Source: Hydrogenophaga sp.
Lineage (GTDB): Bacteria > Pseudomonadota > Gammaproteobacteria > Burkholderiales > Burkholderiaceae_C
Reading direction: 5' to 3'
NCBI GenBank assembly: GCA_020047875.1
Contig: JAIFNE010000116.1
Span: 1-5,173 of the forward strand
DNA: 5,173 bases
The notes below the pieces were generated by a model, which was given only the letters and a program-made list of their open reading frames with translations, was not told the origin of the DNA and made no database searches. Below, piece by piece: positions 1 to 5,173 of the stretch; position 1 is the stretch's first letter; each line of letters opens with the position of its first letter. The position numbers and the translations under genes were made by a program.

Positions 1-959
1 AACAGCGGCAACACCTCGGCATTGCGAAGCAGCGGCTGGTGCGCGAGATGCTTGCGCAAGTGATCTGTGGCCTCGCGTATCTCGCGCTCACCCGGCAGAA
101 AGATCAGGATGTCGCCGCCGAGCGAAGGCCCCCACGCTCCACCGCTGCGCGGGTCGCTGCCCCCCGAGGGGGCTGAATCCGGCTTGGGGCGGCCCGGCGC
201 CGAATTCGCACCACGCCACAACTCGTCCACGCCATCGGCAATGGCCGAGTTCAGGTCGTAATCCCGGCTTTCTTCAAACGGCCGGTAACGCACCTCCACC
301 GGGTAGGTGCGCCCCGAGACCATGAGCACCGGCGCAGGCCCGCTCTTGGACGCGAAGTAACGGGCGAAGCGTTCGGCGTCGATGGTGGCCGAGGTCACCA
401 CCACCTTCAGATCGGGCCGGCGCGGCAGCAGCTGGCGCAGGTAGCCGAGCAGAAAGTCGATGTTGAGGCTGCGCTCGTGCGCCTCGTCGATGATGATGGT
501 GTCGTAGGCGCGCAGATCGGGGTCGGTCTGCGTTTCGGCCAGCAAGATGCCGTCGGTCATGAGCTTGACCGAGGCGTCCTTGCTCAGCCGATCCTGAAAA
601 CGCACCTTGAAGCCCACCACCTCGCCCAGCGGCGTGTTCAGCTCCTCGGCGATGCGCTTGGCCACCGAGCTCGCGGCGATGCGGCGCGGTTGGGTGTGGC
701 CAATCAGCTGGCCGCGCTGGCCCGGCTTGGCGTTGCATTTGCCGCGCCCCATGGCCAGCGCGATCTTGGGCAGCTGCGTGGTTTTGCCCGAGCCGGTTTC
801 GCCACAGACGATCACCACCTGATGCTCGCGCATCGCGGCCTCGATTTCCACGCGCCGAGCCGACACCGGAAGGGATTCGGGAAACTCGATGCGCAAAGCG
901 GGCGCCGGTTGTTGGGTTGGCGCACCCAGCGCAGCAGCGGATTTGACAGGTTCTTTCAC
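1..959 (-). CDS. hrpA: ATP-dependent RNA helicase HrpA, N-terminal part (runs off left edge)
   Basis: DEAH-box RNA helicase of the HrpA family, a cytoplasmic NTP-driven helicase linked to mRNA processing and ribosome-related quality control. The visible 319 codons include Walker A GETGSGKT (residues 53-60), motif Ia in HTQPRR (88-93), the TDGILL segment (135-140), the DEAH box with its context IIIDEAHERS (155-164), motif III SAT (190-192), SGRTYPVEVRYRP (215-227) and, at the start of the second RecA domain, DILIFLPGEREIRE (283-296). These match my recollection of E. coli HrpA closely. The family is about 1300 residues long, so most of the gene lies outside. The start is the GTG at 959: an in-frame TGA lies nine codons upstream, and the next Met (43) is very close to Walker A. 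No Shine-Dalgarno precedes the GTG. Residues about 251-282 are a Pro/Gly/Ser-rich insertion encoded by a repeat. The gene is divergent from the toxin-antitoxin module. Confidence 0.95.
   Translation of the reverse strand, partial: MKEPVKSAAALGAPTQQPAPALRIEFPESLPVSARRVEIEAAMREHQVVIVCGETGSGKTTQLPKIALAMGRGKCNAKPGQRGQLIGHTQPRRIAASSVAKRIAEELNTPLGEVVGFKVRFQDRLSKDASVKLMTDGILLAETQTDPDLRAYDTIIIDEAHERSLNIDFLLGYLRQLLPRRPDLKVVVTSATIDAERFARYFASKSGPAPVLMVSGRTYPVEVRYRPFEESRDYDLNSAIADGVDELWRGANSAPGRPKPDSAPSGGSDPRSGGAWGPSLGGDILIFLPGEREIREATDHLRKHLAHQPLLRNAEVLPL
124..205. repeat. GC-rich palindrome-containing dispersed repeat inserted in frame in hrpA
   Basis: This segment contains a perfect C5/G5 hairpin (160-164 with 168-172, loop CGA) flanked by GC-rich arms, including CCGCTGCGCGG (141-151). 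It resembles a family of intergenic repeats that I recall as abundant in Comamonadaceae genomes; that is recollection, not a search. Here it lies inside hrpA and is read through in frame. It encodes most of a low-complexity Pro/Gly/Ser/Asp segment (about residues 251-282). Removing those residues would restore WRG directly to DILIF, the form expected from other HrpA proteins. The exact ends are uncertain by about 10 bases on each side. There is only one copy in this window. Confidence 0.6.
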
Positions 960-970
960 CGCGCTATTAT
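943..970 (+). promoter_or_regulatory. Sigma70-type promoter of the toxin-antitoxin operon
   Basis: A perfect -35 TTGACA (943-948) is followed by a 16-bp spacer and -10 TATTAT (965-970, five of six consensus bases). Transcription would start near 977, leaving a leader of about 53 nt before the antitoxin ATG at 1030. The -35 lies inside the first codons of hrpA, and the -10 overlaps a leftward -10 for hrpA. This is the best promoter match I saw in the window and is unusually consensus-like for such a GC-rich genome. Prediction from sequence only. Confidence 0.65.
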
Positions 971-974
971 CACA
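966..974 (-). promoter_or_regulatory. Possible extended -10 promoter of hrpA
   Basis: Read on the minus strand, this is TGTGATAAT: a TGn extension followed by GATAAT, five of six consensus bases. No good -35 is found 16-18 bp upstream, but extended -10 promoters often lack one. Only six bases separate the hexamer from the hrpA GTG, so transcription would begin at or next to the start codon, giving a leaderless or nearly leaderless message. The lack of a Shine-Dalgarno before the GTG fits this. The element overlaps the -10 of the opposite promoter. Confidence 0.4.
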
Positions 975-984
975 GCCACCGGTT

Positions 985-1011
985 CACGTGCAGCACGTGT
1001 TTTCGTGTCAC
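985..1011. promoter_or_regulatory. Candidate operator: double CACGTG palindrome
   Basis: CACGTG occurs at 985-990 and again at 994-999, separated by CAG. Together they form a 15-bp palindrome that is perfect except for its central base. A third CGTG half-site follows at 1004-1007, so CGTG recurs at 9- and 8-bp spacing. The site lies about 8-35 bases downstream of the predicted antitoxin transcription start and upstream of the predicted hrpA -10. Ribbon-helix-helix antitoxins typically repress their own operons by binding tandem or inverted short half-sites, so binding by the VapB-like protein encoded just downstream is the natural inference. Confidence 0.5.
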
Positions 1012-1029
1012 ATACCCCGCAAGGATGCC

Positions 1030-1278
1030 ATGACCAACCTGACCATCGCCATCGACGAAGCCATCGTGCGTCAAGCGCGGGTGCGCGCCATTCAGGAAGG
1101 CACCTCGGTCAGCGCCAAGGTACGTGATTTTCTGGCCAGCTACGCCTTGGGAGAGCAGCCGCAGAAACACGCGGCGCAGGCCTTCATCGACGCTGCACGA
1201 GGCAGTCAGGCCAATGCGTCTGGCACGCGCTGGCACCGGGAAGACGCCCACCAGCGCCCCTATCCCGGCCGCGCATGA
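1030..1278 (+). CDS. vapB: VapB-like ribbon-helix-helix antitoxin
   Basis: 82-residue antitoxin of a type II toxin-antitoxin pair. Residues 3-8 (NLTIAI) look like the DNA-binding beta strand. They are followed by two helices, about 9-23 (DEAIVRQARVRAIQE) and 27-39, joined by the turn GTS, which is a typical ribbon-helix-helix layout. The C-terminal tail, with GTRWHREDAHQRP (about 66-78), resembles the toxin-wrapping tail of antitoxins paired with PIN toxins (aromatic residue, then R-E-D and R). The start at 1030 is supported by AAGGA at 1021-1025 and by the point where family similarity begins. The frame is open further upstream, but that extension would run through the promoter. The stop overlaps the toxin start (ATGA at 1275-1278), implying translational coupling. 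It probably binds the palindrome at 985-999 and autorepresses. VapB is used in the broad sense for partners of PIN toxins. Confidence 0.85.
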   Translation: MTNLTIAIDEAIVRQARVRAIQEGTSVSAKVRDFLASYALGEQPQKHAAQAFIDAARGSQANASGTRWHREDAHQRPYPGRA

Positions 1279-1688
1279 TCTGCTTCTTCGACACGAACGT
1301 GCTGGTGTACTGCATGGACGCGGGAGACCCGGTGCGCCAGACGCGCGCGATCGACCGCTTCGCGTTGGCCTGCAAAAACGGTACCGTGGTGCTCAGCACG
1401 CAGGTATTGCAGGAGTTCTACGCCATCACCACCCGAAAACTCCAACCACCGCTGCCGCCTGCTGAAGCCATGGCGCAGGTCGAACGGCTGGCGAGTTTTG
1501 AGGTGCTGGGTAGCAGTGCAGCCAGCGTATTGGAGTCAGCGCGACTGGCTGAACGACACCGGCTGCAGTGGTGGGACGCTCTGATTCTGGAAGCGGCTTT
1601 GCGCTCGGGCGCCGACCTGCTGGTGACCGAAGACGGGCAGCACGGCCAGCGGTTTGGCAAGCTCACCATCGAAAACCCCTTCATCTGA
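1275..1688 (+). CDS. vapC: PIN-domain ribonuclease toxin (VapC-like)
   Basis: 137-residue PIN-domain protein, the usual length for VapC-type toxins, which are Mg2+-dependent ribonucleases that cleave tRNA or rRNA. The acidic active-site set is visible: Asp6 in FFDTNVLVY, Glu47 in LQEFYAI, Asp101 in WWDALIL, and Glu119/Asp120 in VTED near the C-terminus. None of the expected catalytic residues is missing, so the toxin looks intact. It begins at the ATG overlapping the antitoxin stop, which is a classic co-translated arrangement. Base composition looks slightly less GC-rich than in argA or hrpA, judged by eye, which fits acquisition as an accessory module. Only 13 bp separate its stop from argA. 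The cellular target cannot be predicted from sequence. Confidence 0.9.
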   Translation: MICFFDTNVLVYCMDAGDPVRQTRAIDRFALACKNGTVVLSTQVLQEFYAITTRKLQPPLPPAEAMAQVERLASFEVLGSSAASVLESARLAERHRLQWWDALILEAALRSGADLLVTEDGQHGQRFGKLTIENPFI

Positions 1689-1701
1689 TCGCCGACCCGC
1701 C

Positions 1702-3042
1702 ATGTCCACCGTTTTCAACTTCACCTTCGTGCCCTGGTTCCGCTCGGTCGCGCCCTACATCCACAAATTCCGCAACCAGGTCTTCGTGATCGGCTTGACC
1801 GGCGAGGGCATCGAGGCGGGCAAGCTCGCCTCGATCGCGCAGGACATCGCCATGATTCAGGCCATGGGCGTGAAGATCGTGCTGGTGCACGGTTTCCGGC
1901 CCCAGGTCAATGAACAGCTGCGGCTGCGCGGCCATGCCGCCCAAACCTCGCACGGCATGCGCATCACCGACACGGTGGCGCTCGACTGCGCTCAGGAAGC
2001 CGCTGGCCAGCTGCGCTACGAGATCGAGGCGGCATTCAGCCAGGGCCTGCCCAACACGCCGATGGCAGGTGCCCGGGTGCGCGTGATCTCGGGCAACTTC
2101 ATCACCGCGCGCCCGGTGGGCCTGATCGACGGTGTGGACTTCATGCATTCCGGCCTGGTGCGCAAGGTGGACACGGAAGGCATCCAGCGTTCGCTGGAGC
2201 TGGGCGCGCTGGTGCTGATTTCACCATTTGGCTTCTCGCCCACGGGCGAAGCGTTTAACCTGGGCATGGAGGATGTGGCCACCTCGGTGGCCACCGCGCT
2301 GCAAAGCGACAAGCTGATCTTCCTCACCGAGGTTCCCGGCATCCGGGTCGACGCCAACGACGCGGAAAGCGACATCGACACCGAGCTGCCCCTGGCCGAT
2401 GCCAAGCGCCTGGTGGCCAGCCTGCCGCCCGCCACACAGCCCACCGATCCCGCGTTCTACCTGACCCACTGCATCCGCGCCTGCGAGGGCGGCGTGGAGC
2501 GCAGCCACATCATTCCGTTTGCGCTCGACGGCTCGCTGCTGCTGGAAATCTATGTGCACGATGGCATTGGCACCATGGTCGTGGACGAAAAGCTCGAAAG
2601 CATGCGCGAGGCCACCATCGACGATGTGAGCGGCATCCTGACGGTGATCGAGCCGTTCGAGAAAGACGGCACGCTGGTCAAGCGCGACCGCACCGAAATC
2701 GAACGCGATGCCGGCCTGTATTCGATCATCGAGCATGACGGCGTGATCTTCGGCTGTGCCGCGCTCTACCCTTACCCGGAGGAGCGCACTGGAGAGATGG
2801 CCGCGCTCACGGTGTTGCCCGACACCCAGAGCCAGGGTGATGGCGAGCGCCTGCTCAAGCGCATTGAGGCGCGCGCACGCGCCCAGGGGCTGCAAAGCAT
2901 CTTTGTGCTCACCACCCGCACCCAGCACTGGTTCCTGAAACGGGGGTTCGTCCAGGTCAACGCCGACTGGCTGCCCGAAGCCCGCAAGCGCAAATACAAC
3001 TGGGACCGCAAGAGCCTGGTGCTGATGAAAAAGCTGACCTGA
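1702..3042 (+). CDS. argA: Amino-acid N-acetyltransferase (N-acetylglutamate synthase)
   Basis: Classical ArgA of 446 residues (E. coli ArgA is 443). It transfers acetyl from acetyl-CoA to glutamate, the first step of arginine biosynthesis, in the cytoplasm, and is normally feedback-inhibited by arginine. The N-terminal half (about 20-290) is an amino-acid-kinase fold, with VLVHGFRPQVNEQL at 60-73 and LIFLTEVPGI at 205-214; in this family it binds arginine. The C-terminal half (about 300-446) is the GNAT catalytic domain, with CAALYPYPEE (352-361), GEMAALTVLPD (364-374), FVLTTRTQHWF (401-411), GF (415-416) and LPEARKRKYNWDRKS (424-438). The order and wording match E. coli ArgA. The start at 1702 gives the expected N-terminus; the in-frame ATG at 1654 lies inside vapC. 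No clear Shine-Dalgarno precedes 1702, so translation may depend partly on coupling to vapC. It converges with dsbB, 34 bp away. Confidence 0.96.
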   Translation: MSTVFNFTFVPWFRSVAPYIHKFRNQVFVIGLTGEGIEAGKLASIAQDIAMIQAMGVKIVLVHGFRPQVNEQLRLRGHAAQTSHGMRITDTVALDCAQEAAGQLRYEIEAAFSQGLPNTPMAGARVRVISGNFITARPVGLIDGVDFMHSGLVRKVDTEGIQRSLELGALVLISPFGFSPTGEAFNLGMEDVATSVATALQSDKLIFLTEVPGIRVDANDAESDIDTELPLADAKRLVASLPPATQPTDPAFYLTHCIRACEGGVERSHIIPFALDGSLLLEIYVHDGIGTMVVDEKLESMREATIDDVSGILTVIEPFEKDGTLVKRDRTEIERDAGLYSIIEHDGVIFGCAALYPYPEERTGEMAALTVLPDTQSQGDGERLLKRIEARARAQGLQSIFVLTTRTQHWFLKRGFVQVNADWLPEARKRKYNWDRKSLVLMKKLT

Positions 3043-3076
3043 ACCGGGCGCGTCTGACCCGTTGAAAACCCCGGGC

Positions 3077-3571
3077 TCAGCGCGCCTGCCGTCGCCACCA
3101 CAGCAGGGCGGTGAGCACCAGCACCGCCATGAAACACACGAACGACCAGTTCGCGATGGTCAGGCCCAGAAAAGACCAGTCCACCTTGGAACAGTCGCCG
3201 CTGCCTTTGAAAATCATCGGCACCGCCCGCTTCAACGGAAACGACTCGATCATTCCGTAGAAATCGCGTCCGCAGGTCAACACATCTGGCGGGTACCACT
3301 GCAGCCAGCTCTGGCGCGCCGCCACGAAGGCACCGAAGCCCGCCACACCGGCCACACCGGCCACCGCGATCCAGCGCGGCAGCCCCAGCGGCACCGCCGC
3401 CGCCACCGCGCTCAGCAAGGCCACGCCGATCAGCGCGTAGCGCTGCACGATGCACATGGGGCATGGCTCCAGCCCCACCGCGTGCTGCAGATACAGGCCA
3501 AAAGCCAGCAGCCCGAAGCAGCCGATGGACACCAGCGCAAGCCAGCGACGGGAATGGGACAGGAACAGCAT
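3077..3571 (-). CDS. dsbB: Disulfide bond formation protein DsbB
   Basis: 164-residue inner-membrane protein that reoxidises periplasmic DsbA and passes electrons to quinone. Four hydrophobic segments are visible, roughly at 12-30, 44-62, 66-84 and 140-158. The two redox pairs are present: Cys37-Cys40 in PCPMC in the first periplasmic loop, and Cys100 and Cys127 in the second loop (E. coli: 41/44 and 104/130). Other family marks are QRYAL (43-47) just after the first pair and the W-Q-W-Y-P stretch before Cys100. The start at 3571 gives MLFLSHSRRW with an Arg pair just before the first membrane helix. The reading frame continues far upstream on this strand, but only as an antisense shadow of yggX and the oxidoreductase gene. 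No strong Shine-Dalgarno is visible. It diverges from yggX and converges with argA. Confidence 0.96.
   Translation of the reverse strand: MLFLSHSRRWLALVSIGCFGLLAFGLYLQHAVGLEPCPMCIVQRYALIGVALLSAVAAAVPLGLPRWIAVAGVAGVAGFGAFVAARQSWLQWYPPDVLTCGRDFYGMIESFPLKRAVPMIFKGSGDCSKVDWSFLGLTIANWSFVCFMAVLVLTALLWWRRQAR
3343..3360. repeat. Tandem 9-bp repeat inside dsbB
   Basis: CCACACCGG occurs twice back to back (3343-3351 and 3352-3360), followed by a partial third unit, CCACCG. On the coding (minus) strand it gives the repetitive stretch AGVAGVAG at about residues 71-78, in the third membrane segment. The unit is a multiple of three, so copy-number changes would keep the frame. Confidence 0.6.
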
Positions 3572-3706
3572 GGGCAACGATGGGAAGGTGTCGGGTACAA
3601 CGCAGGGAATCGATTGGAACACCAAACGAAAAAAGGGTTTCCGGAAGCGGGCACAATTTGGGCATTCCGACGCAAGCCGTCTACGCTCTCGATAAGGATC
3701 CACCGC
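3572..3706. promoter_or_regulatory. Divergent dsbB-yggX intergenic region
   Basis: These 135 bases must carry the promoters of both dsbB (left) and yggX (right), since both genes start here. The stretch is visibly richer in A/T than its surroundings, including an A6 run (3629-3634). It holds two short palindromes, AATCGATT (3608-3615) and TTCCGGAA (3639-3646). A weak rightward -10 candidate is CACAAT (3652-3657), with no convincing -35. The only firm signal is the yggX ribosome-binding site AAGGA at 3694-3698. Confidence 0.4.
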
Positions 3707-3985
3707 ATGGCACGCACCGTCAACTGCATCAAGCTCGGCAAAGAGGCCGAAGGCCTCGACTTCCCTCCCTATCCCGGCGAACTGGGCAAGCGTATTTTTG
3801 AAGGAGTGAGCAAACAGGCCTGGGCCGATTGGCTCAAGCACCAGACCATGTTGCTCAACGAAAACCGGCTGAACTTGGCCGACGCGCGCGCCCGCCAGTA
3901 CCTGGCGCGCCAGATGGAGAAGCATTTCTTCGGCGAAGGCGCCGACGCAGCCGCCGGCTACACGCCACCGCCCGCCCAGGGTTGA
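3707..3985 (+). CDS. yggX: YggX-family Fe(2+)-trafficking / oxidative damage protection protein
   Basis: 92-residue small cytoplasmic protein of the YggX family, which in enteric bacteria protects iron-sulfur proteins from oxidative damage and is proposed to handle Fe(II). Family marks include the N-terminal MARTVNCIKLGKEAEGLDFP with the conserved Cys7, PYPGELGKRIFE (21-32), the W39/W42 pair in QAWADWLKHQTMLLNENRLNL, and an R/K-rich helix ending in MEKHFFG (70-76). The last 16 residues are a low-complexity Ala/Pro tail of the kind found in related beta-proteobacterial versions. The start is supported by AAGGA at 3694-3698, eight bases before the ATG. The next gene on the same strand starts 49 bp after its stop, so the two may be cotranscribed. 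It diverges from dsbB, another redox-related gene. Confidence 0.95.
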   Translation: MARTVNCIKLGKEAEGLDFPPYPGELGKRIFEGVSKQAWADWLKHQTMLLNENRLNLADARARQYLARQMEKHFFGEGADAAAGYTPPPAQG

Positions 3986-4034
3986 CCCGCCACGCTGGCG
4001 CCGGACACCGCCCGGCCGCCACCCGCGCCACCCC

Positions 4035-5173
4035 GTGAATCCACCCGCCGACACCCGCCACGCGCTCGTCATGGGCGCCGGTCTGGCGGGTGCTGCCACC
4101 TGCGTTGCGCTGGCGCGTCTGAGCTGGCGCGTCACCCTGATCGACGCGGGCAGTGCGCCAGCCCAGGCAGCTTCCAGCCTGCCGGTGGGCATGCTCAGCC
4201 CCCACGTGACCCGGGCACCCACGATCCTGTCCCGCCTGAGCGCGCTCGGCGTGGCCGACACGCGCCGCGAGCTGGAGCGCCTGGTGGCGCCCGGGCGGGG
4301 CTGGCAGGCCTGCGAGGTCGAGAATCTTGAGCACGACCGCGGCCGCTGGCCAGCCGCGCTGGTGAGGCCAGGCGCGCTGGTGCAGGCCTGGCTGGACGAG
4401 GCGCAGTCGCTGGCGGCGCTGCAAACCCGCTGGAGCCAGCGCGTTGCCACCCTGCGCCACACCGCCGACGGTTGGCAAGCGCTGGATGACCAACACCAGG
4501 CCGTGGCCCAGGCGCCGGTTGTGGTGGTGGCCTGCGCCCATGCCAGCACGGCAATCCTTCGCAGCGCTTGGCCTGGGCTGGACGATGAGCGGATGCCGCT
4601 GCGGCCCGTGCAGGGCCAGATGAGCCTGGGCGAGCTGCGCGGCGCAGCGCTGGCCGAGCGCCCGCAGCGCCAAGCGGGCGTGTTCGTGCCGTCTTACGAA
4701 GACGCGGGCCTGAGCCCGCTCTGGCCATCCCGCCTCTGGGCCATGGGGTCGACCTACGCGCGCGGGCAGGTGCACACCGACATTCTGGAAGCCGCTCACC
4801 AGGACAACGCGCGCAGCCTCGAATCCATGCACCCCGCCGCCGCAGCTCACTTGCGCGCCAGCCTGTCGGAAGGGCAGTTGCTGGGTTGGGCTCAGGTGCG
4901 CTGCGCCTCGCTCGACCGGCTGCCGCTGGTGGGCGCGGTGCCCGACGTGACCCACATGGCCGCCTGGGTGGATGCCGCGGGCAGCCGCCGCGGGCGGATG
5001 CCGCTGGAAGAAACACCGCGCTTGCCCGGGCTCTACTTGCTCACGGCGCTCGGCTCGCGCGGTCTTAGCCTGGCGCACTGGTGTGCGACCCTGCTGGCTC
5101 GGCAGATCGCGGGCCTGAGCCCACCGACGCTTGAGACCGATCTGATCCAGGCGCTGGACCCGGCCCGCTTCGC
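4035..5173 (+). CDS. FAD-dependent oxidoreductase resembling the MnmC C-terminal domain (runs off right edge)
   Basis: 379 codons are visible with no stop. An N-terminal dinucleotide-binding fold is clear: GAGLAG (14-19), the following helix, and the ribose-binding Asp37 at the end of VTLID, as expected for a DAO-type FAD enzyme. Later features resemble the FAD domain of MnmC, which oxidises cmnm5s2U34 in tRNA: LRPVQGQMS (189-197), RCASLDRLPLVGAVP (289-303), and PGLYLLTALGSRGLSLA (331-347). The visible end, ALDPARF, matches what is usually the last stretch of such proteins, so only a few residues are probably missing. The methyltransferase (MnmD) half of bifunctional MnmC is absent. GTG 4035 is chosen because it leaves 13 residues before GAGLAG; the ATG at 4071 (residue 13) would start right at the FAD motif. 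No clear Shine-Dalgarno is visible. The MnmC function itself is inferred; another DAO-family substrate is possible. Confidence 0.8.
   Translation, partial: MNPPADTRHALVMGAGLAGAATCVALARLSWRVTLIDAGSAPAQAASSLPVGMLSPHVTRAPTILSRLSALGVADTRRELERLVAPGRGWQACEVENLEHDRGRWPAALVRPGALVQAWLDEAQSLAALQTRWSQRVATLRHTADGWQALDDQHQAVAQAPVVVVACAHASTAILRSAWPGLDDERMPLRPVQGQMSLGELRGAALAERPQRQAGVFVPSYEDAGLSPLWPSRLWAMGSTYARGQVHTDILEAAHQDNARSLESMHPAAAAHLRASLSEGQLLGWAQVRCASLDRLPLVGAVPDVTHMAAWVDAAGSRRGRMPLEETPRLPGLYLLTALGSRGLSLAHWCATLLARQIAGLSPPTLETDLIQALDPARF

Noticed and set aside
116..203. CGCCGA direct repeats at 116-121 and 198-203 as target-site duplication of the hrpA repeat
   Set aside because: Six bases is short for such GC-rich sequence, and the 82-bp spacing is not a multiple of three, so a simple duplication-type insertion between them would not keep the reading frame.
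889..1029. N-terminal extension of the antitoxin from an ATG at 889
   Set aside because: It would overlap hrpA antisense and run through the predicted promoter and operator. The ribbon-helix-helix fold starts at 1030, where a good ribosome-binding site is present.
1654..1701. Upstream in-frame ATG for argA at 1654
   Set aside because: It would add 16 non-conserved residues and overlap the end of vapC. ATG 1702 gives an N-terminus and length that fit the family.
2221..2928. 235-codon minus-strand open frame within argA
   Set aside because: It is fully antisense to the well-supported argA, with no recognisable motif and no independent start signal.
3043..3076. Possible bidirectional terminator between convergent argA and dsbB
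   Set aside because: Short GC matches exist (CCGGG with CCCGG, CGGG with CCCG), but the stems are only 4-5 bp with long loops and no T-run on either side, so a factor-independent terminator is not supported.
3077..4549. 490-codon open frame on the minus strand extending dsbB upstream
   Set aside because: Only the last 164 residues are DsbB. The rest is antisense to yggX and the FAD oxidoreductase gene, is low-complexity and Arg/Ala-rich, and reflects GC-rich codon bias.
3855..5078. 407-codon minus-strand open frame opposite the oxidoreductase gene
   Set aside because: Composition is Arg/His/Ala/Gly-rich with no recognisable domain, while the plus strand carries a clear FAD enzyme. It is a high-GC antisense shadow.

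Overview
The window is GC-rich, with dense gene packing and strong G/C bias at third codon positions. The protein sequences look like those of Burkholderiales, most likely Comamonadaceae (Hydrogenophaga/Acidovorax-like). This assignment is inferred from recognised proteins and from a dispersed GC-rich repeat I associate with that family; no database search was possible.

Layout from left to right: (1) the N-terminal 319 codons of a DEAH-box RNA helicase, HrpA, on the minus strand, starting at a GTG at 959 and running off the left edge. A GC-rich palindrome-containing repeat (about 124-205) sits inside the gene and adds about 32 in-frame residues between the two helicase RecA domains. (2) A compact divergent control region (943-1029). 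It has a good sigma70-type promoter pointing right, an extended -10 pointing left that overlaps the same -10 bases, and a double CACGTG palindrome. (3) A two-gene type II toxin-antitoxin module: a ribbon-helix-helix antitoxin (VapB-like) and a PIN-domain toxin (VapC-like) overlapping by ATGA. (4) argA, encoding classical N-acetylglutamate synthase, only 13 bp after the toxin gene. (5) dsbB on the minus strand, convergent with argA. (6) A 135-bp divergent intergenic region. (7) yggX, an iron-trafficking/oxidative-damage-protection protein. (8) A stand-alone FAD-dependent oxidoreductase resembling the C-terminal half of MnmC, which runs off the right edge and is probably missing only its last few residues.

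Most of the window is housekeeping: RNA processing, arginine biosynthesis, disulfide formation, iron/redox homeostasis and probable tRNA modification. The accessory part is the toxin-antitoxin module between hrpA and argA. Its promoter architecture could link transcription of hrpA, the module and argA. I see no convincing novel multi-gene system. The most interesting items are the in-frame repeat inside hrpA, the overlapping promoter/operator region, and the possible dependence of an essential biosynthetic gene on a toxin-antitoxin promoter.
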